This document shows positions 16,720-24,288 of a stretch of DNA of 64,000 bases, piece after piece. A model generated the notes under the pieces. It did no database searches. It saw nothing but the letters and a program-made list of their open reading frames with translations, and had not been told where the DNA came from. Both the position numbers and the translations under genes were made by a program. How positions within the stretch are numbered: position 1 is the first letter of the stretch; each line of letters opens with the position of its first letter. The stretch is from Lawsonibacter celer (GTDB lineage: Bacteria; Bacillota; Clostridia; Oscillospirales; Oscillospiraceae), in the NCBI RefSeq assembly GCF_014281125.1, contig NZ_JACOEA010000002.1:248001-312000 (forward strand). The letters run 5' to 3'.

Positions 16720-17768
16720 AGCTCCACCGCCAGTCCAATCAGGGTGTCCAGCAGCTGGGGAAAGGGTAGTCCCACGGCCTCCATCATACTGGGGTAGCGG
16801 CTATGTGCGGTAAAGCCGGGGATGGTGTTTACCTCATTGAATACCAGCCGCCCCTCCGGCGTCAGGAACAGGTCCACCCGGGCAAAGCCGGTACACTCCA
16901 GGGCCTGGTAAACCCGCAGGGCGGTGTGCTGCACCCGGGCCTCCTGCTCTGGGGAGATGCGGGCGGGCATGTGGATGACGGAGGTGACCAGGTGGTATTT
17001 CTCCGTGTAGTCGAAAAAGCCCCCCGCCAGCTCGATCTCGTCCACCCGCCCCGTGGTGGGGGGACAGGTGCCCAGCACGGCACAGCCCACCTCAAACCCG
17101 GGCACCGCCTCCTCCAGCACCACTTTCCCGTCGTGCTCCAGCGCGGCCATGACCGCCCCCTCCAGGTCCTCCGGCCGCTCCACCCGGCTGATGCCGAAGG
17201 AGGAGCCCGCCCGGGCGGGCTTGACAAACAGGGGCCAGCCCAGGCGCCCCGCCCGCTCGGGCAGCACGGCCAGGTCCTCCCCGGCCCGGAATACGGCGGA
17301 GCGCGGCACCTCCACCCCGGCGCGGGCGGCCAGCTGGTGGGCCACATCCTTATCCATGCAGAGGGCGGAGGAGAGCACGCCGCAGCCCACCACCGGGATG
17401 CCCGCCAGCTCCAGCAGGCCCTGTACCGTGCCGTCCTCCCCGTTCCTGCCGTGGAGCACGGGGAAGGCCGCGTCCAGCCGGATGGTCGTCACGCCGGCGG
17501 GGGCAATCATCATCAGCCCATGGAGCCCCCGGTCGGGTGAGATCAGGGCAGGCGTCGTGTGCCGCTCATCCAGATGCCAGGTGTCGTCCAGCAGGGCGTC
17601 CACGGAGCCGGTATAGCGCAGCCAGCGGCCATCCCGGGTGATGCCCAGGGGCACGGCCTGATATTTTTCCGGGTCCAGGTGGGTGAGTACCGCATGAGCA
17701 GACTGAAGGGAAACCGGGTATTCGGTGGAGCGGCCGCCGAACAGTACCGCCAGCGTGAGCTTTGTCAT
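16716..17768 (-). CDS. vanG: VanG-type D-alanine-D-serine ligase
   Basis: 350 residues, close to VanG. Ddl/Van ATP-grasp motifs are complete: FGGRSTEYPVSLQSA, FPVLHGRNGEDGT, SALCMDKDVAH, FVKPARAGSSFGI, FNEVNTIPGFT. The substrate loop reads FFDYTEKYHL (251-260). The EKY type is shared with D-Ala-D-Ser ligases (VanC/VanG), unlike the AKY of D-Ala-D-Ala ligases or the lactate-type loop of VanA. ATG 17768 has GGGAGG 8 bp upstream. First gene of vanG-vanXY-vanT, predicted to give D-Ser-ended precursors with lowered vancomycin affinity. Confidence 0.92.
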   Translation of the reverse strand: MTKLTLAVLFGGRSTEYPVSLQSAHAVLTHLDPEKYQAVPLGITRDGRWLRYTGSVDALLDDTWHLDERHTTPALISPDRGLHGLMMIAPAGVTTIRLDAAFPVLHGRNGEDGTVQGLLELAGIPVVGCGVLSSALCMDKDVAHQLAARAGVEVPRSAVFRAGEDLAVLPERAGRLGWPLFVKPARAGSSFGISRVERPEDLEGAVMAALEHDGKVVLEEAVPGFEVGCAVLGTCPPTTGRVDEIELAGGFFDYTEKYHLVTSVIHMPARISPEQEARVQHTALRVYQALECTGFARVDLFLTPEGRLVFNEVNTIPGFTAHSRYPSMMEAVGLPFPQLLDTLIGLAVEL

Positions 17769-17785
17769 AAAAACGCCTCCCAAAT

Positions 17786-17811
17786 TGCTTTGTTTTATCA
17801 TAAACAAAGCA
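17786..17811. repeat. Inverted repeat in the vanG promoter region
   Basis: Perfect 10-bp arms TGCTTTGTTT/AAACAAAGCA with a 6-base centre, just upstream of the vanG ribosome-binding site and overlapping the best -10 candidate TATGCT (17808-17813, minus strand). It is a candidate repressor operator or a 5'-UTR hairpin. Confidence 0.75.
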
Positions 17812-17845
17812 TAGCAGGGGTTTTTTAAGACAAGCCGTCCAAACC

Positions 17846-17875
17846 CTTACGATATTCTGAACCACTTCTTACGAT
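17846..17875 (-). promoter_or_regulatory. Direct repeats upstream of vanG (possible response-regulator boxes)
   Basis: Two copies of ATCGTAAG (17868-17875 and 17846-17853, minus strand) start 22 bp apart, about two helical turns, upstream of a promoter with a poor -35 (GGCTTG). Spacing fits an OmpR-family activator such as VanR, whose remembered site begins TCGTA. Inference. Confidence 0.45.
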
Positions 17876-17880
17876 TCCGG

Positions 17881-17922
17881 AAAAGCAAAGGCGCGGTCCA
17901 TATGGACCGCGCCTTTGCTTTT
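17881..17922. terminator. Terminator downstream of metQ
   Basis: A 42-nt perfect palindrome centred on CCATATGG with outer arms AAAAGCAAAGGCGCGG. It lies 8 bp after the metQ stop codon on the minus strand. Confidence 0.85.
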
Positions 17923-17930
17923 TGCTGTGC

Positions 17931-18818
17931 TCAGAATACGGCCACCACCGCGCCGCCGTAGGTCTGGCCGATGAACTCCTTGACCTCCTGACTGCACAGG
18001 GCCGCGGCCAGGGCCTGGATGGCGGGATCGTCCTCCCGGCCCTCCTTGACCGCCAGCACGTTGACATAGGCGGTGCCGGCGGTGCCCTCGGCGGATTCGA
18101 TGGCCAGAGCGTCGGACACCTTCAGGCCGGCCTGAATGGCGTAGTTGCCGTTGATGACCGCCAGGTCCAGGCTGTCCAGGGAGCGGGGCAGCTGAGCGGC
18201 CTCCAGCTCCTGGATGTCATAGTTGTGGGGATTCTCCGCAATGTCCAGCTTGGTGGGCTCCAGCCCCACGTCCTCCTTCAGGGTGATGAGGCCCTGCTCC
18301 TGGAGGAGCAGCAGGGCGCGGCCGCCGTTGGTGGGGTCGTTGGGCACCCCAATCGTGGCGCCGTCCTGGAGTTCGGCCAGGCTGGCGGTCTTGCCGGCAT
18401 AGATGCCGAAAGGCTCGTAGTGCACATCGGCCACGCTGACCAGATGGGTGCCGTTCTCCGCGTTGAAGTTGTTCATATAGGTGATGTGCTGGAAGTAGTT
18501 GGCGTCAATTTCGCCCTCCTCCACAGCCAGATTGGGCTGGATGTAGTCGGTAAACTCCACCACCTCCAGCTGGATGCCCTGCTCTGCCAGCAGGTCCTTC
18601 ACCACGGCCAGGATCTCGGCGTGGGGCGTGGGGGAGGCGCCTACCTTCAGGGTGACGGTCTCGCCGGAGGGGGTGCCGGTGGCAGGGGCTGGGGTCTCGC
18701 TTCCGGAGGGGGTGCTAGGTGCAGGGGTGTCCGCCGTGCCGGAGCCGCTGTTTCCGCAGCCGGCCAGCAGGCCGAAGGCCAGGGCGCCGGACAGGAGCAG
18801 GGATACAAGCTTCTTCAT
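17931..18818 (-). CDS. metQ: Methionine ABC transporter substrate-binding lipoprotein
   Basis: 295 residues. A lipoprotein signal ends at Cys21 (LLAGC), followed by a Thr/Ser/Pro linker and a NlpA-family domain from about residue 55: LKVGASPTPHAEIL, EGEIDANYFQHITYM, VPNDPTNGGRALLLLQEQGLI, IVGxAVVxF-like C terminus. It binds methionine outside the cell for MetNI, encoded upstream. AAAGGAG lies 7 bp before the ATG. Expression is under the methionine T-box at 18878-19192, separate from metNI, which has its own promoter and terminator. Confidence 0.95.
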   Translation of the reverse strand: MKKLVSLLLSGALAFGLLAGCGNSGSGTADTPAPSTPSGSETPAPATGTPSGETVTLKVGASPTPHAEILAVVKDLLAEQGIQLEVVEFTDYIQPNLAVEEGEIDANYFQHITYMNNFNAENGTHLVSVADVHYEPFGIYAGKTASLAELQDGATIGVPNDPTNGGRALLLLQEQGLITLKEDVGLEPTKLDIAENPHNYDIQELEAAQLPRSLDSLDLAVINGNYAIQAGLKVSDALAIESAEGTAGTAYVNVLAVKEGREDDPAIQALAAALCSQEVKEFIGQTYGGAVVAVF

Positions 18819-18877
18819 GGTTCATTTCTCCTTTTCATTGTTCCTCAAAAGAGGTAGTGTTGCCCAAATCAGAGCAC

Positions 18878-19186
18878 AAAAAAACGCCCTTGAAATACAC
18901 TTCAAGGACGAGAGCCTTTGGGGCTTCGTGGTACCACCTTGCTTCACCCTCTGCCTCACAGCAGGGGCCTTATGGAGTACAGCCATACTCCTGCGCGCTG
19001 ACGGGCGCTCCCGTCGCAGCCTGTACGAAATCGCTTCCGTAGTCGGTGCGCCGCTCCGAGACCATGTTCCGCCGGACCTTCCGTGCCCGTTCCCACCATA
19101 CCGGGCTCTCTGTGACGTATCTTCCGGCCTACTCTTCTCTTCCTCGCGTTTGTAGGGCGTGATTCAGTTCCGCTTTGGTTGCATTT
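18878..19186 (-). ncRNA. Methionine T-box leader of metQ
   Basis: The minus strand carries the canonical T-box sequence AAGGTGGTACCACG (18927-18940), which base-pairs with the uncharged tRNA acceptor end, followed by the terminator GTCCTTGAA/TTTCAAGGGC and seven Ts (18878-18909). The stem I region shows the AGAGAGCC/GGGAACGGGC distal-loop type sequences, and the specifier context GGAACATGGTC gives ATG (19063-19065), methionine. Uncharged tRNA-Met would stabilise the antiterminator and switch on metQ. No other RNA element is visible in the 460-bp gap between metI and metQ except the metNI terminator and this promoter. Confidence 0.93.
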
Positions 19187-19215
19187 AGTTTACAACCGGA
19201 TCGCACATCTGTCAA
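19187..19215 (-). promoter_or_regulatory. Promoter of the metQ T-box transcript
   Basis: TTGACA (19210-19215), 17 bp, TAAACT (19187-19192) on the minus strand. Confidence 0.85.
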
Positions 19216-19230
19216 CCGCATATTCTGCAT

Positions 19231-19272
19231 AAAAAAGAGGGACTGGAAAAGAAAAAACTTTCCCAATCCCTC
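19231..19272 (-). terminator. Terminator of metNI
   Basis: A 15-bp stem (19237-19272, two G-U pairs) followed by six Ts on the minus strand, 8 bp past the metI stop codon. It separates metNI from the T-box-metQ unit. Confidence 0.85.
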
Positions 19273-19279
19273 CAAACTA

Positions 19280-20056
19280 TCACATACCGCCGGGGCTGCG
19301 CTTGTCCCGGTTGATCTGCCGGCTGACGTTCCGGCGGAGCTTCCTGCGGCCGGCCTTGTTGGTGATGCGGTGGTCCGACCGGGTGGCCAGGGAGGTGCCC
19401 AGCGCCTGGAAAATCTGCACCAGGATGACGATGAAGATTACCGCGATGAGCATAACCGCGTAGTTGTACTTATTGTAGCCGTAGTTGATGGCGATCTTGC
19501 CCAGGCCGCCACCGCCGATAGCGCCCGCCATGGCGCCGTAGCCCAGGATGGTGATGAAGGCGGTGGTAAAGCTGCCCGTCAGGGAGGGCAGGCTCTCGGG
19601 CAGGATCACCTTCCAGATGATCTGGAAGGGGGAGCAGCCCATGGACTGGGCGGCCTCGATGATCCCCTTGTCCACTTCCCGCAGGGAGGTCTCCACCAGC
19701 CGGGCCACAAAGGGGGCGGCGGCGATGATCAGGGGCGGAATGGAGGCGATGGTGCCGATGCGGGTGCCCAATAGCAGTTTGCTCAGGGGAAGCACCATGA
19801 GCATAAGGATCAGGAAGGGCACTGAGCGCAGGATGTTGATCACAAAATTGAGCACGCTCATGACCGGACCGGGCAGGGGACGCACGCCGTCCTCCTCCCC
19901 CGCCACCAGCAGCACGCCCAGCACCAGGCCCAGAATACAGGCGAACAGGGTGGCCAGCACGGTGGAGTAGAGGGTGTCCCAGATGCCGCTGCGAAACTCC
20001 GCCCAGAGGGCCTCATTGGAGAGTGCCTCTCCCAGGTCTGTCCAGAATTTATCCAT
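19280..20056 (-). CDS. metI: Methionine ABC transporter permease
   Basis: 258 residues with about five membrane helices and the EAA loop IIEAAQSMGCSPFQIIWKVILPESLP. It is slightly longer than typical MetI (about 220) through a basic C-terminal tail (RKLRRNVSRQINRDKR) and an acidic insertion EEDGVRPLPG near residue 54. It forms the channel of the methionine importer with MetN and MetQ. Its ATG lies 8 bp inside the end of metN, so the two are coupled. Confidence 0.93.
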   Translation of the reverse strand: MDKFWTDLGEALSNEALWAEFRSGIWDTLYSTVLATLFACILGLVLGVLLVAGEEDGVRPLPGPVMSVLNFVINILRSVPFLILMLMVLPLSKLLLGTRIGTIASIPPLIIAAAPFVARLVETSLREVDKGIIEAAQSMGCSPFQIIWKVILPESLPSLTGSFTTAFITILGYGAMAGAIGGGGLGKIAINYGYNKYNYAVMLIAVIFIVILVQIFQALGTSLATRSDHRITNKAGRRKLRRNVSRQINRDKRSPGGM

Positions 20057-21080
20057 GTTCGTCCATTCCCTCCTCCACCATTACGTCCTTTTGGCTTCTG
20101 ATATAGCTCATGGCCCGGGCCGCCTGCTCCGGGTCCTCGGGCAGGCCCAGCAGGATGTAGCCGAAGGCCTTGCCGTCGATATTCTTGGTGTCCGCGCCCA
20201 GGATATTGGCCTTCACCCCGCAGTCGATGGCCAGGCTGGCCACCAGCGGTTCGTAGGCTGAGCCGCCGTTGAACACCACCCGGATGATGCGGCTGCTGGG
20301 GAACATCCGGGCCACACGCGCCCCGTCCGGATTCACCAGCTTGCGGCCCTCCTCGGTCTTGGGATTGGAGAATACCTCCTGCACTGTGCCGCTCTCCATC
20401 AGCCGCCCGTGGTCCAGAATAGCCACGTGGGAGCAGATCTCCTCCACCACGGCCATCTCATGAGTAATGACCACCACCGTGATGCCCAGGCGCCGGTTGA
20501 TATCCTGGATCAGCCGCAGAATGGAGCGGGTGGTGGTGGGGTCCAGGGCGGAGGTGGCCTCGTCGCACAGAAGTACCTTGGGGTCGGAGGCCAGGGCCCG
20601 AGCAATGGCGATGCGCTGCTTCTGCCCGCCGGAGAGCTGGGCCGGATAGGCGCTGGCCTTGTCGGGCAGGCCCACAAGCTCCAGCAGCTCCAGAGCCCGC
20701 TTTCTGGCCTGGTCCGCCGGCACACCGGCAATTTCCATGGGGAAGCAGATGTTTTTCAGGCAGGTGCGCTGCATCAGCAGGTTGAACTGCTGAAAGATCA
20801 TGCTGATGGACCGGCGCGCCTGGCGCAGCTGAGCCGGGGTCATCCGGCACAGATCCATGGGCCCGGCCTCCCCCTCCACCAGGCCGTCGATGAGCACCTG
20901 GCCCGAGGTCGGCCGCTCCAGCAGGTTGATGCAGCGCACCAGGGTGGATTTACCCGCGCCGCTCATGCCCACAATGCCGAAGATGTCCCCATCCCGCACA
21001 GTCAGACTGATGTTTTCCAGCGCCTGGAAGTCCCCGTCCGCCGTCTGAAAGGTCTTAGACAGGTTTTTTAATTCGATCAC
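20049..21080 (-). CDS. metN: Methionine ABC transporter ATPase with NIL domain
   Basis: 343 residues. ABC domain: Walker A GMSGAGKST, Q-loop IFQQFNLL, signature LSGGQKQRIAIARAL, Walker [14 protein letters not shown]-loop THEM. The C-terminal about 90 residues (RIIRVVFNGGSAYEPLVASLAIDCGVKANILGADTKNI) form the NIL domain that senses methionine and inhibits transport. GTG 21080 is chosen because AAAGGAG lies 9 bp upstream; an upstream TTG at 21110 lacks a site. First gene of metNI. Confidence 0.94.
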   Translation of the reverse strand: MIELKNLSKTFQTADGDFQALENISLTVRDGDIFGIVGMSGAGKSTLVRCINLLERPTSGQVLIDGLVEGEAGPMDLCRMTPAQLRQARRSISMIFQQFNLLMQRTCLKNICFPMEIAGVPADQARKRALELLELVGLPDKASAYPAQLSGGQKQRIAIARALASDPKVLLCDEATSALDPTTTRSILRLIQDINRRLGITVVVITHEMAVVEEICSHVAILDHGRLMESGTVQEVFSNPKTEEGRKLVNPDGARVARMFPSSRIIRVVFNGGSAYEPLVASLAIDCGVKANILGADTKNIDGKAFGYILLGLPEDPEQAARAMSYIRSQKDVMVEEGMDEHG

Positions 21081-21144
21081 AATTCCGTTCTCCTTTGCTT
21101 CCACACACAACTTTTGCAGGGAAAAGGCTCTGATGATTCATTAA

Positions 21145-21173
21145 ATTGTATGACGAATCGGGCCTCCTGTCAA
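21145..21173 (-). promoter_or_regulatory. Promoter of metNI
   Basis: TTGACA (21168-21173), 17 bp, TACAAT (21145-21150) on the minus strand. No T-box or S-box sequence follows it in the about 65-nt leader. Confidence 0.82.
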
Positions 21174-21199
21174 GTATAGGGCCGGTTTTGGGCAGAAAA

Positions 21200-21229
21200 T
21201 GCCCCCTCCTGTCCGGGCAGGAGGGGGCA
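21200..21229 (-). terminator. Terminator of nifS-nifU
   Basis: Arms GCCCCCTCCTG/CAGGAGGGGGC followed on the minus strand by ATTTTC, just past the nifU stop codon. Confidence 0.82.
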
Positions 21230-21243
21230 CGGGTGCGCAGGGC

Positions 21244-21678
21244 TCAATGGTGGCTACAGCAGCTGTCACAGCAGCCGTCGCAGCCCGCGCCCACAATGGG
21301 CACCGGATCAATGCCCTGACGGGTGTAGTAGTCGGACAGAGCGGCCTTGATCGCCTCCTCGGCCAGCACGGAGCAGTGGAGCTTCTGGGGGGGCAGTCCG
21401 TCCAGCGCCTCGGCTACGGCCGCATTGGTCAGCTGCAGGGCCTCCTCAATGGTCTTGCCCTTTACCAGCTCAGTGGCCATGGAGGAGGTGGCCACGGCTG
21501 CGCCGCAGCCGAAGGTCTTGAATTTCACATCCTGGATGACGCCGTTTTCAATCTTCATGGTCATCTTCATAATATCCCCGCACTTGGGGTTGCCCACCTG
21601 ACCCACCGCGTTGGCATCGGGCACCTCTCCCATGTTGCGCGGATTGGAGAAATGGTCCATTACCTTTTCTGAGTACAT
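21244..21678 (-). CDS. nifU: IscU/NifU-type iron-sulfur cluster scaffold
   Basis: 144 residues. The three cluster-ligating cysteines of the scaffold are Cys33 (GNPKCGD), Cys58 (FGCGAA) and Cys102 (LHCSVLAEEAI). It assembles [2Fe-2S] clusters from sulfur donated by NifS. The C terminus has an unusual Cys/His-rich tail with five cysteines in nine residues (GCDGCCDSCCSHH), seen in some clostridial homologues and possibly metal binding. It lies 65 bp downstream of nifS in the same transcription unit. Confidence 0.93.
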   Translation of the reverse strand: MYSEKVMDHFSNPRNMGEVPDANAVGQVGNPKCGDIMKMTMKIENGVIQDVKFKTFGCGAAVATSSMATELVKGKTIEEALQLTNAAVAEALDGLPPQKLHCSVLAEEAIKAALSDYYTRQGIDPVPIVGAGCDGCCDSCCSHH

Positions 21679-21743
21679 ATCGTCACATCCTTATCCATAA
21701 ATTAGAGTAAGCGTCTGCACAGCGCAGAGTTGCTTCCGGTGCT

Positions 21744-22904
21744 TCAGCCCTCCCAGAGGGGGGACATCTCCCGCAGCCCCGCCACCACTTTGGGGACGGT
21801 CTCCAGCAGATAGTCCACGTCCGCATCGGTATTCTCCCGCCCCAGGGTCAGGCGCACCGAGCCGTGGGCGATCTCATGGGGCAGGCCGATGGCCAGCAGC
21901 ACATGAGAAGGGTCCAGGGAGGCGGACGAACAGGCGGACCCGGAGGAGGAACAGATGCCCGCATTGTCCAGCCGCAGGAGAATGGATTCCCCCTCAATGC
22001 ATTCAAATACAAAGGAGGCCGAGCCGGGCAGCCGGCCGTCCCGCGGACCGGTCAGGCGGGACTTTGGGATCTGCAGCAGGCCGTCAATGAGCCGGTCCCT
22101 CAGGGCGCACAGGCGCGGCGCCTCCGTCTCCAGTCCGGCAGCCGCCTCCTTCAGCGCGGCGGCCAGCCCCACCGCTCCCGCCACATTCTCCGTACCGGAG
22201 CGGCGGCCCTTCTCCTGGCCGCCGCCGTGAATCAGGGGCGGCAGGCGCAGGGGCTTGCGCATATAGAGCACACCCACGCCCTTTGGGCCGTGAAACTTAT
22301 GCCCGGACAGGGAGAGCAGATCCACATTCCACGCCTCTACGTCCACCGGGATATGGCCCACGGCCTGCACCGCGTCGGTGTGAAACAGCACCCCCGCCCG
22401 GCGGGCAATTGCTCCGATTTCCCCAATGGGCTGAATGGTGCCGATCTCATTGTTGGCCGCCATAATGCTGACGAGAATGGTGTCGGGGCGCAGGGCGGCC
22501 TCCACGTCCGCCGGACTGACCCGTCCCTGGGCGTCCACCGGCAGGTAGGTCACCTCAAAGCCCTGCTTCTCCAGATACTGCGCGGTATGGAGGACGGCGT
22601 GGTGTTCGATGGCAGAGGTAATGATGTGCTTCCCCTTCTTCCCCCGCAGCTCGGCCACGCCCCGCAGGGCCCAGTTGTCCGACTCCGTGCCGCCGGAGGT
22701 AAAGTAGATCTCCTCCGGCTTTGCATTCAGGCAGGCGGCCACGTCGGCGCGGGCCTGCTCCAGGGCGGCTTTCGCCCGTCCGGCAAAGCGATACAGGCTG
22801 GATGGATTTCCATACTCCTCTTTTAAATAGGGAAGCATGGCGTTCAAAGCGGTATCGGACAGGGCGGTGGTTGCCGCGTGGTCCGCATAGACAAATCGAG
22901 ACAT
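21744..22904 (-). CDS. nifS: Cysteine desulfurase
   Basis: 386 residues of aminotransferase class V. PLP Lys203 lies in SLSGHKFHGPKG, His101 in the AIEHHAV motif, and catalytic Cys325 in SSSGSACSSAS, within the long active-site loop of group I NifS/IscS enzymes. It takes sulfur from cysteine for Fe-S clusters, working with the downstream NifU. ATG 22904 follows AAGGAG by 9 bp; the upstream in-frame ATG at 22997 has none. Its leader carries repeated AGGAATTA sequences. Confidence 0.95.
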   Translation of the reverse strand: MSRFVYADHAATTALSDTALNAMLPYLKEEYGNPSSLYRFAGRAKAALEQARADVAACLNAKPEEIYFTSGGTESDNWALRGVAELRGKKGKHIITSAIEHHAVLHTAQYLEKQGFEVTYLPVDAQGRVSPADVEAALRPDTILVSIMAANNEIGTIQPIGEIGAIARRAGVLFHTDAVQAVGHIPVDVEAWNVDLLSLSGHKFHGPKGVGVLYMRKPLRLPPLIHGGGQEKGRRSGTENVAGAVGLAAALKEAAAGLETEAPRLCALRDRLIDGLLQIPKSRLTGPRDGRLPGSASFVFECIEGESILLRLDNAGICSSSGSACSSASLDPSHVLLAIGLPHEIAHGSVRLTLGRENTDADVDYLLETVPKVVAGLREMSPLWEG

Positions 22905-22923
22905 ACGCTCAGGCTCCTTTCGG

Positions 22924-22950
22924 TAATTCCTTTTAAAATACTTAATTCCT
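22924..22950 (-). promoter_or_regulatory. Direct repeats in the nifS leader
   Basis: AGGAATTA occurs twice on the minus strand (22943-22950 and 22924-22931), starting 19 bp apart, between the promoter and the start codon. Such AT-rich repeats could bind an Rrf2-type repressor. Inference only. Confidence 0.4.
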
Positions 22951-22964
22951 ATATGTTTACTATG

Positions 22965-22993
22965 ATTATAAGAGTCCTTTTCCATTCTGTCAA
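22965..22993 (-). promoter_or_regulatory. Consensus SigA promoter of nifS-nifU
   Basis: TTGACA (22988-22993), 17 bp, TATAAT (22965-22970), both hexamers perfect, minus strand. Confidence 0.9.
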
Positions 22994-23040
22994 GCAAATT
23001 CTGGGGAAGATTAAAATTTTGTGAAAAGCGCCGGTTTCCG

Positions 23041-23070
23041 TTGACGGCCGTGGCCGGAAAATGCTATAGT
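23041..23070 (+). promoter_or_regulatory. Promoter of the AI-2E-family gene
   Basis: TTGACG (23041-23046), 18 bp, TATAGT (23065-23070). Confidence 0.65.
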
Positions 23071-23118
23071 GGTCCCAATCCCCTTTTCTGGAATTCTGAC
23101 AGCGCTGCGGAGGCATTT

Positions 23119-24246
23119 ATGGATAAAAAGCTCTTCAAGAGTATCCTGCTGATCATCACCTATGCAGTGGTGTTGGTGATGGTGCTGGCCCGATTGGACG
23201 TGGTGAGCGGCGGCGTGCGCATGTTGCTGGACATTTTCCAGCCTCTCATCATTGGGTTTGCCCTGGCCTTTGTGCTTCATCGCCCCTGCCGCTTTTTTCA
23301 GCGGCTTTACTCCCGGGGGCTGGCCCATACCAGGGCCAGCGGCGCGGCCAAGCCGTTGGCGGTGCTCACCGCTTATCTGATGCTGATTTTTGCCGTCATC
23401 GCTCTCTTTTCCTTTGTGATGCCCCGGCTGATCGCCAGCATCCAGACCTTTGTAGGCAGCCTGGGCGGCTATGTGAGCAATCTGCAGACCTGGGCCAACC
23501 AGCTGCTGGAATACCTCAACCTCAGCGAGCTGGACCTGTCCGGCCTGAACAGCGGCCTGCAGAAGCTCTTTAACAGCGTGCTGGATCTGCTCTCCACCCT
23601 GGGTCCTCACCTGGTGGAGCTGGCCGGGAGCATTATTTCAATTGTGGTCACAGGCGTTCTGGCCCTGGTGTTCTCCATCTACATGCTCTCCGGCAGCGAA
23701 ACGCTGCTGCGCCAGTGCGGCCGCCTGCTGCGGGCTTATGTGCCCGCCCGGTTCTCCCGGCCGCTTCTGAACGTCATCCATCTCACCGCCGATACCTTTG
23801 CCAATTTTGTCACCGGCCAGCTGATTGAGGCCTGTATCCTGGGCGGTCTGTGCACCGGCGGGATGCTCTTTATCCAGGCCGATTATGCCCCTCTCATCGG
23901 CGTCATTGTGGGCGTATCCGCGCTCATCCCCGTAGCGGGCGCCTATGTGGGGGCAATCGTCTCCGCCCTGCTGCTGGTGATGGTGTCCCCGCTCAAGGCG
24001 CTGACCTTTCTCATTTTCCTGGTCATCCTGCAGCAGGTGGAGGGCAACGTGATTTATCCCCGGGTGGTAGGGACCTCCATTGGTCTGCCCGGCATCTGGG
24101 TGCTGGCGGCCGTCACCGTGGGCGGCGGGCTGCTGGGTCTGCCCGGCGTTATCCTCAGCGTTCCCCTGGCGTCGGTACTCTATACCCTGCTGCGGCAGGA
24201 TGTCCGCCGCCGTCTGGACACTCCCCCCGCCGTGCCGAAAAAATAA
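23119..24246 (+). CDS. AI-2E family transporter (PerM/YdiK type)
   Basis: 375 residues with about eight membrane segments in the AI-2E (UPF0118) pattern: two N-terminal helices, a central soluble-amphipathic region (SNLQTWANQLLEYLNLSELDLSGL), and the conserved C-terminal half (LIEACILGGLCTGGMLFIQADYAPLIGVIVGVSALIPVAGAYVGAI, then QVEGNVIYPRVVGTSIGLPGIWVLAAVTVGGGLLG). Members export small molecules or act as Na+/H+ antiporters; the substrate is not predictable. GGAGG lies 7 bp before the ATG. Transcribed alone, divergent from nifSU. Confidence 0.9.
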   Translation: MDKKLFKSILLIITYAVVLVMVLARLDVVSGGVRMLLDIFQPLIIGFALAFVLHRPCRFFQRLYSRGLAHTRASGAAKPLAVLTAYLMLIFAVIALFSFVMPRLIASIQTFVGSLGGYVSNLQTWANQLLEYLNLSELDLSGLNSGLQKLFNSVLDLLSTLGPHLVELAGSIISIVVTGVLALVFSIYMLSGSETLLRQCGRLLRAYVPARFSRPLLNVIHLTADTFANFVTGQLIEACILGGLCTGGMLFIQADYAPLIGVIVGVSALIPVAGAYVGAIVSALLLVMVSPLKALTFLIFLVILQQVEGNVIYPRVVGTSIGLPGIWVLAAVTVGGGLLGLPGVILSVPLASVLYTLLRQDVRRRLDTPPAVPKK

Positions 24247-24253
24247 GCCGATT

Positions 24254-24288
24254 AAAAGCCGCGCGGCAAGAGCCGTGCGGCTTTTTTC
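24254..24288. terminator. Bidirectional terminator
   Basis: Arms AAAAGCCGCGCGGC/GCCGTGCGGCTTTT, with A-run and T-run flanks, between convergent genes. Confidence 0.88.
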
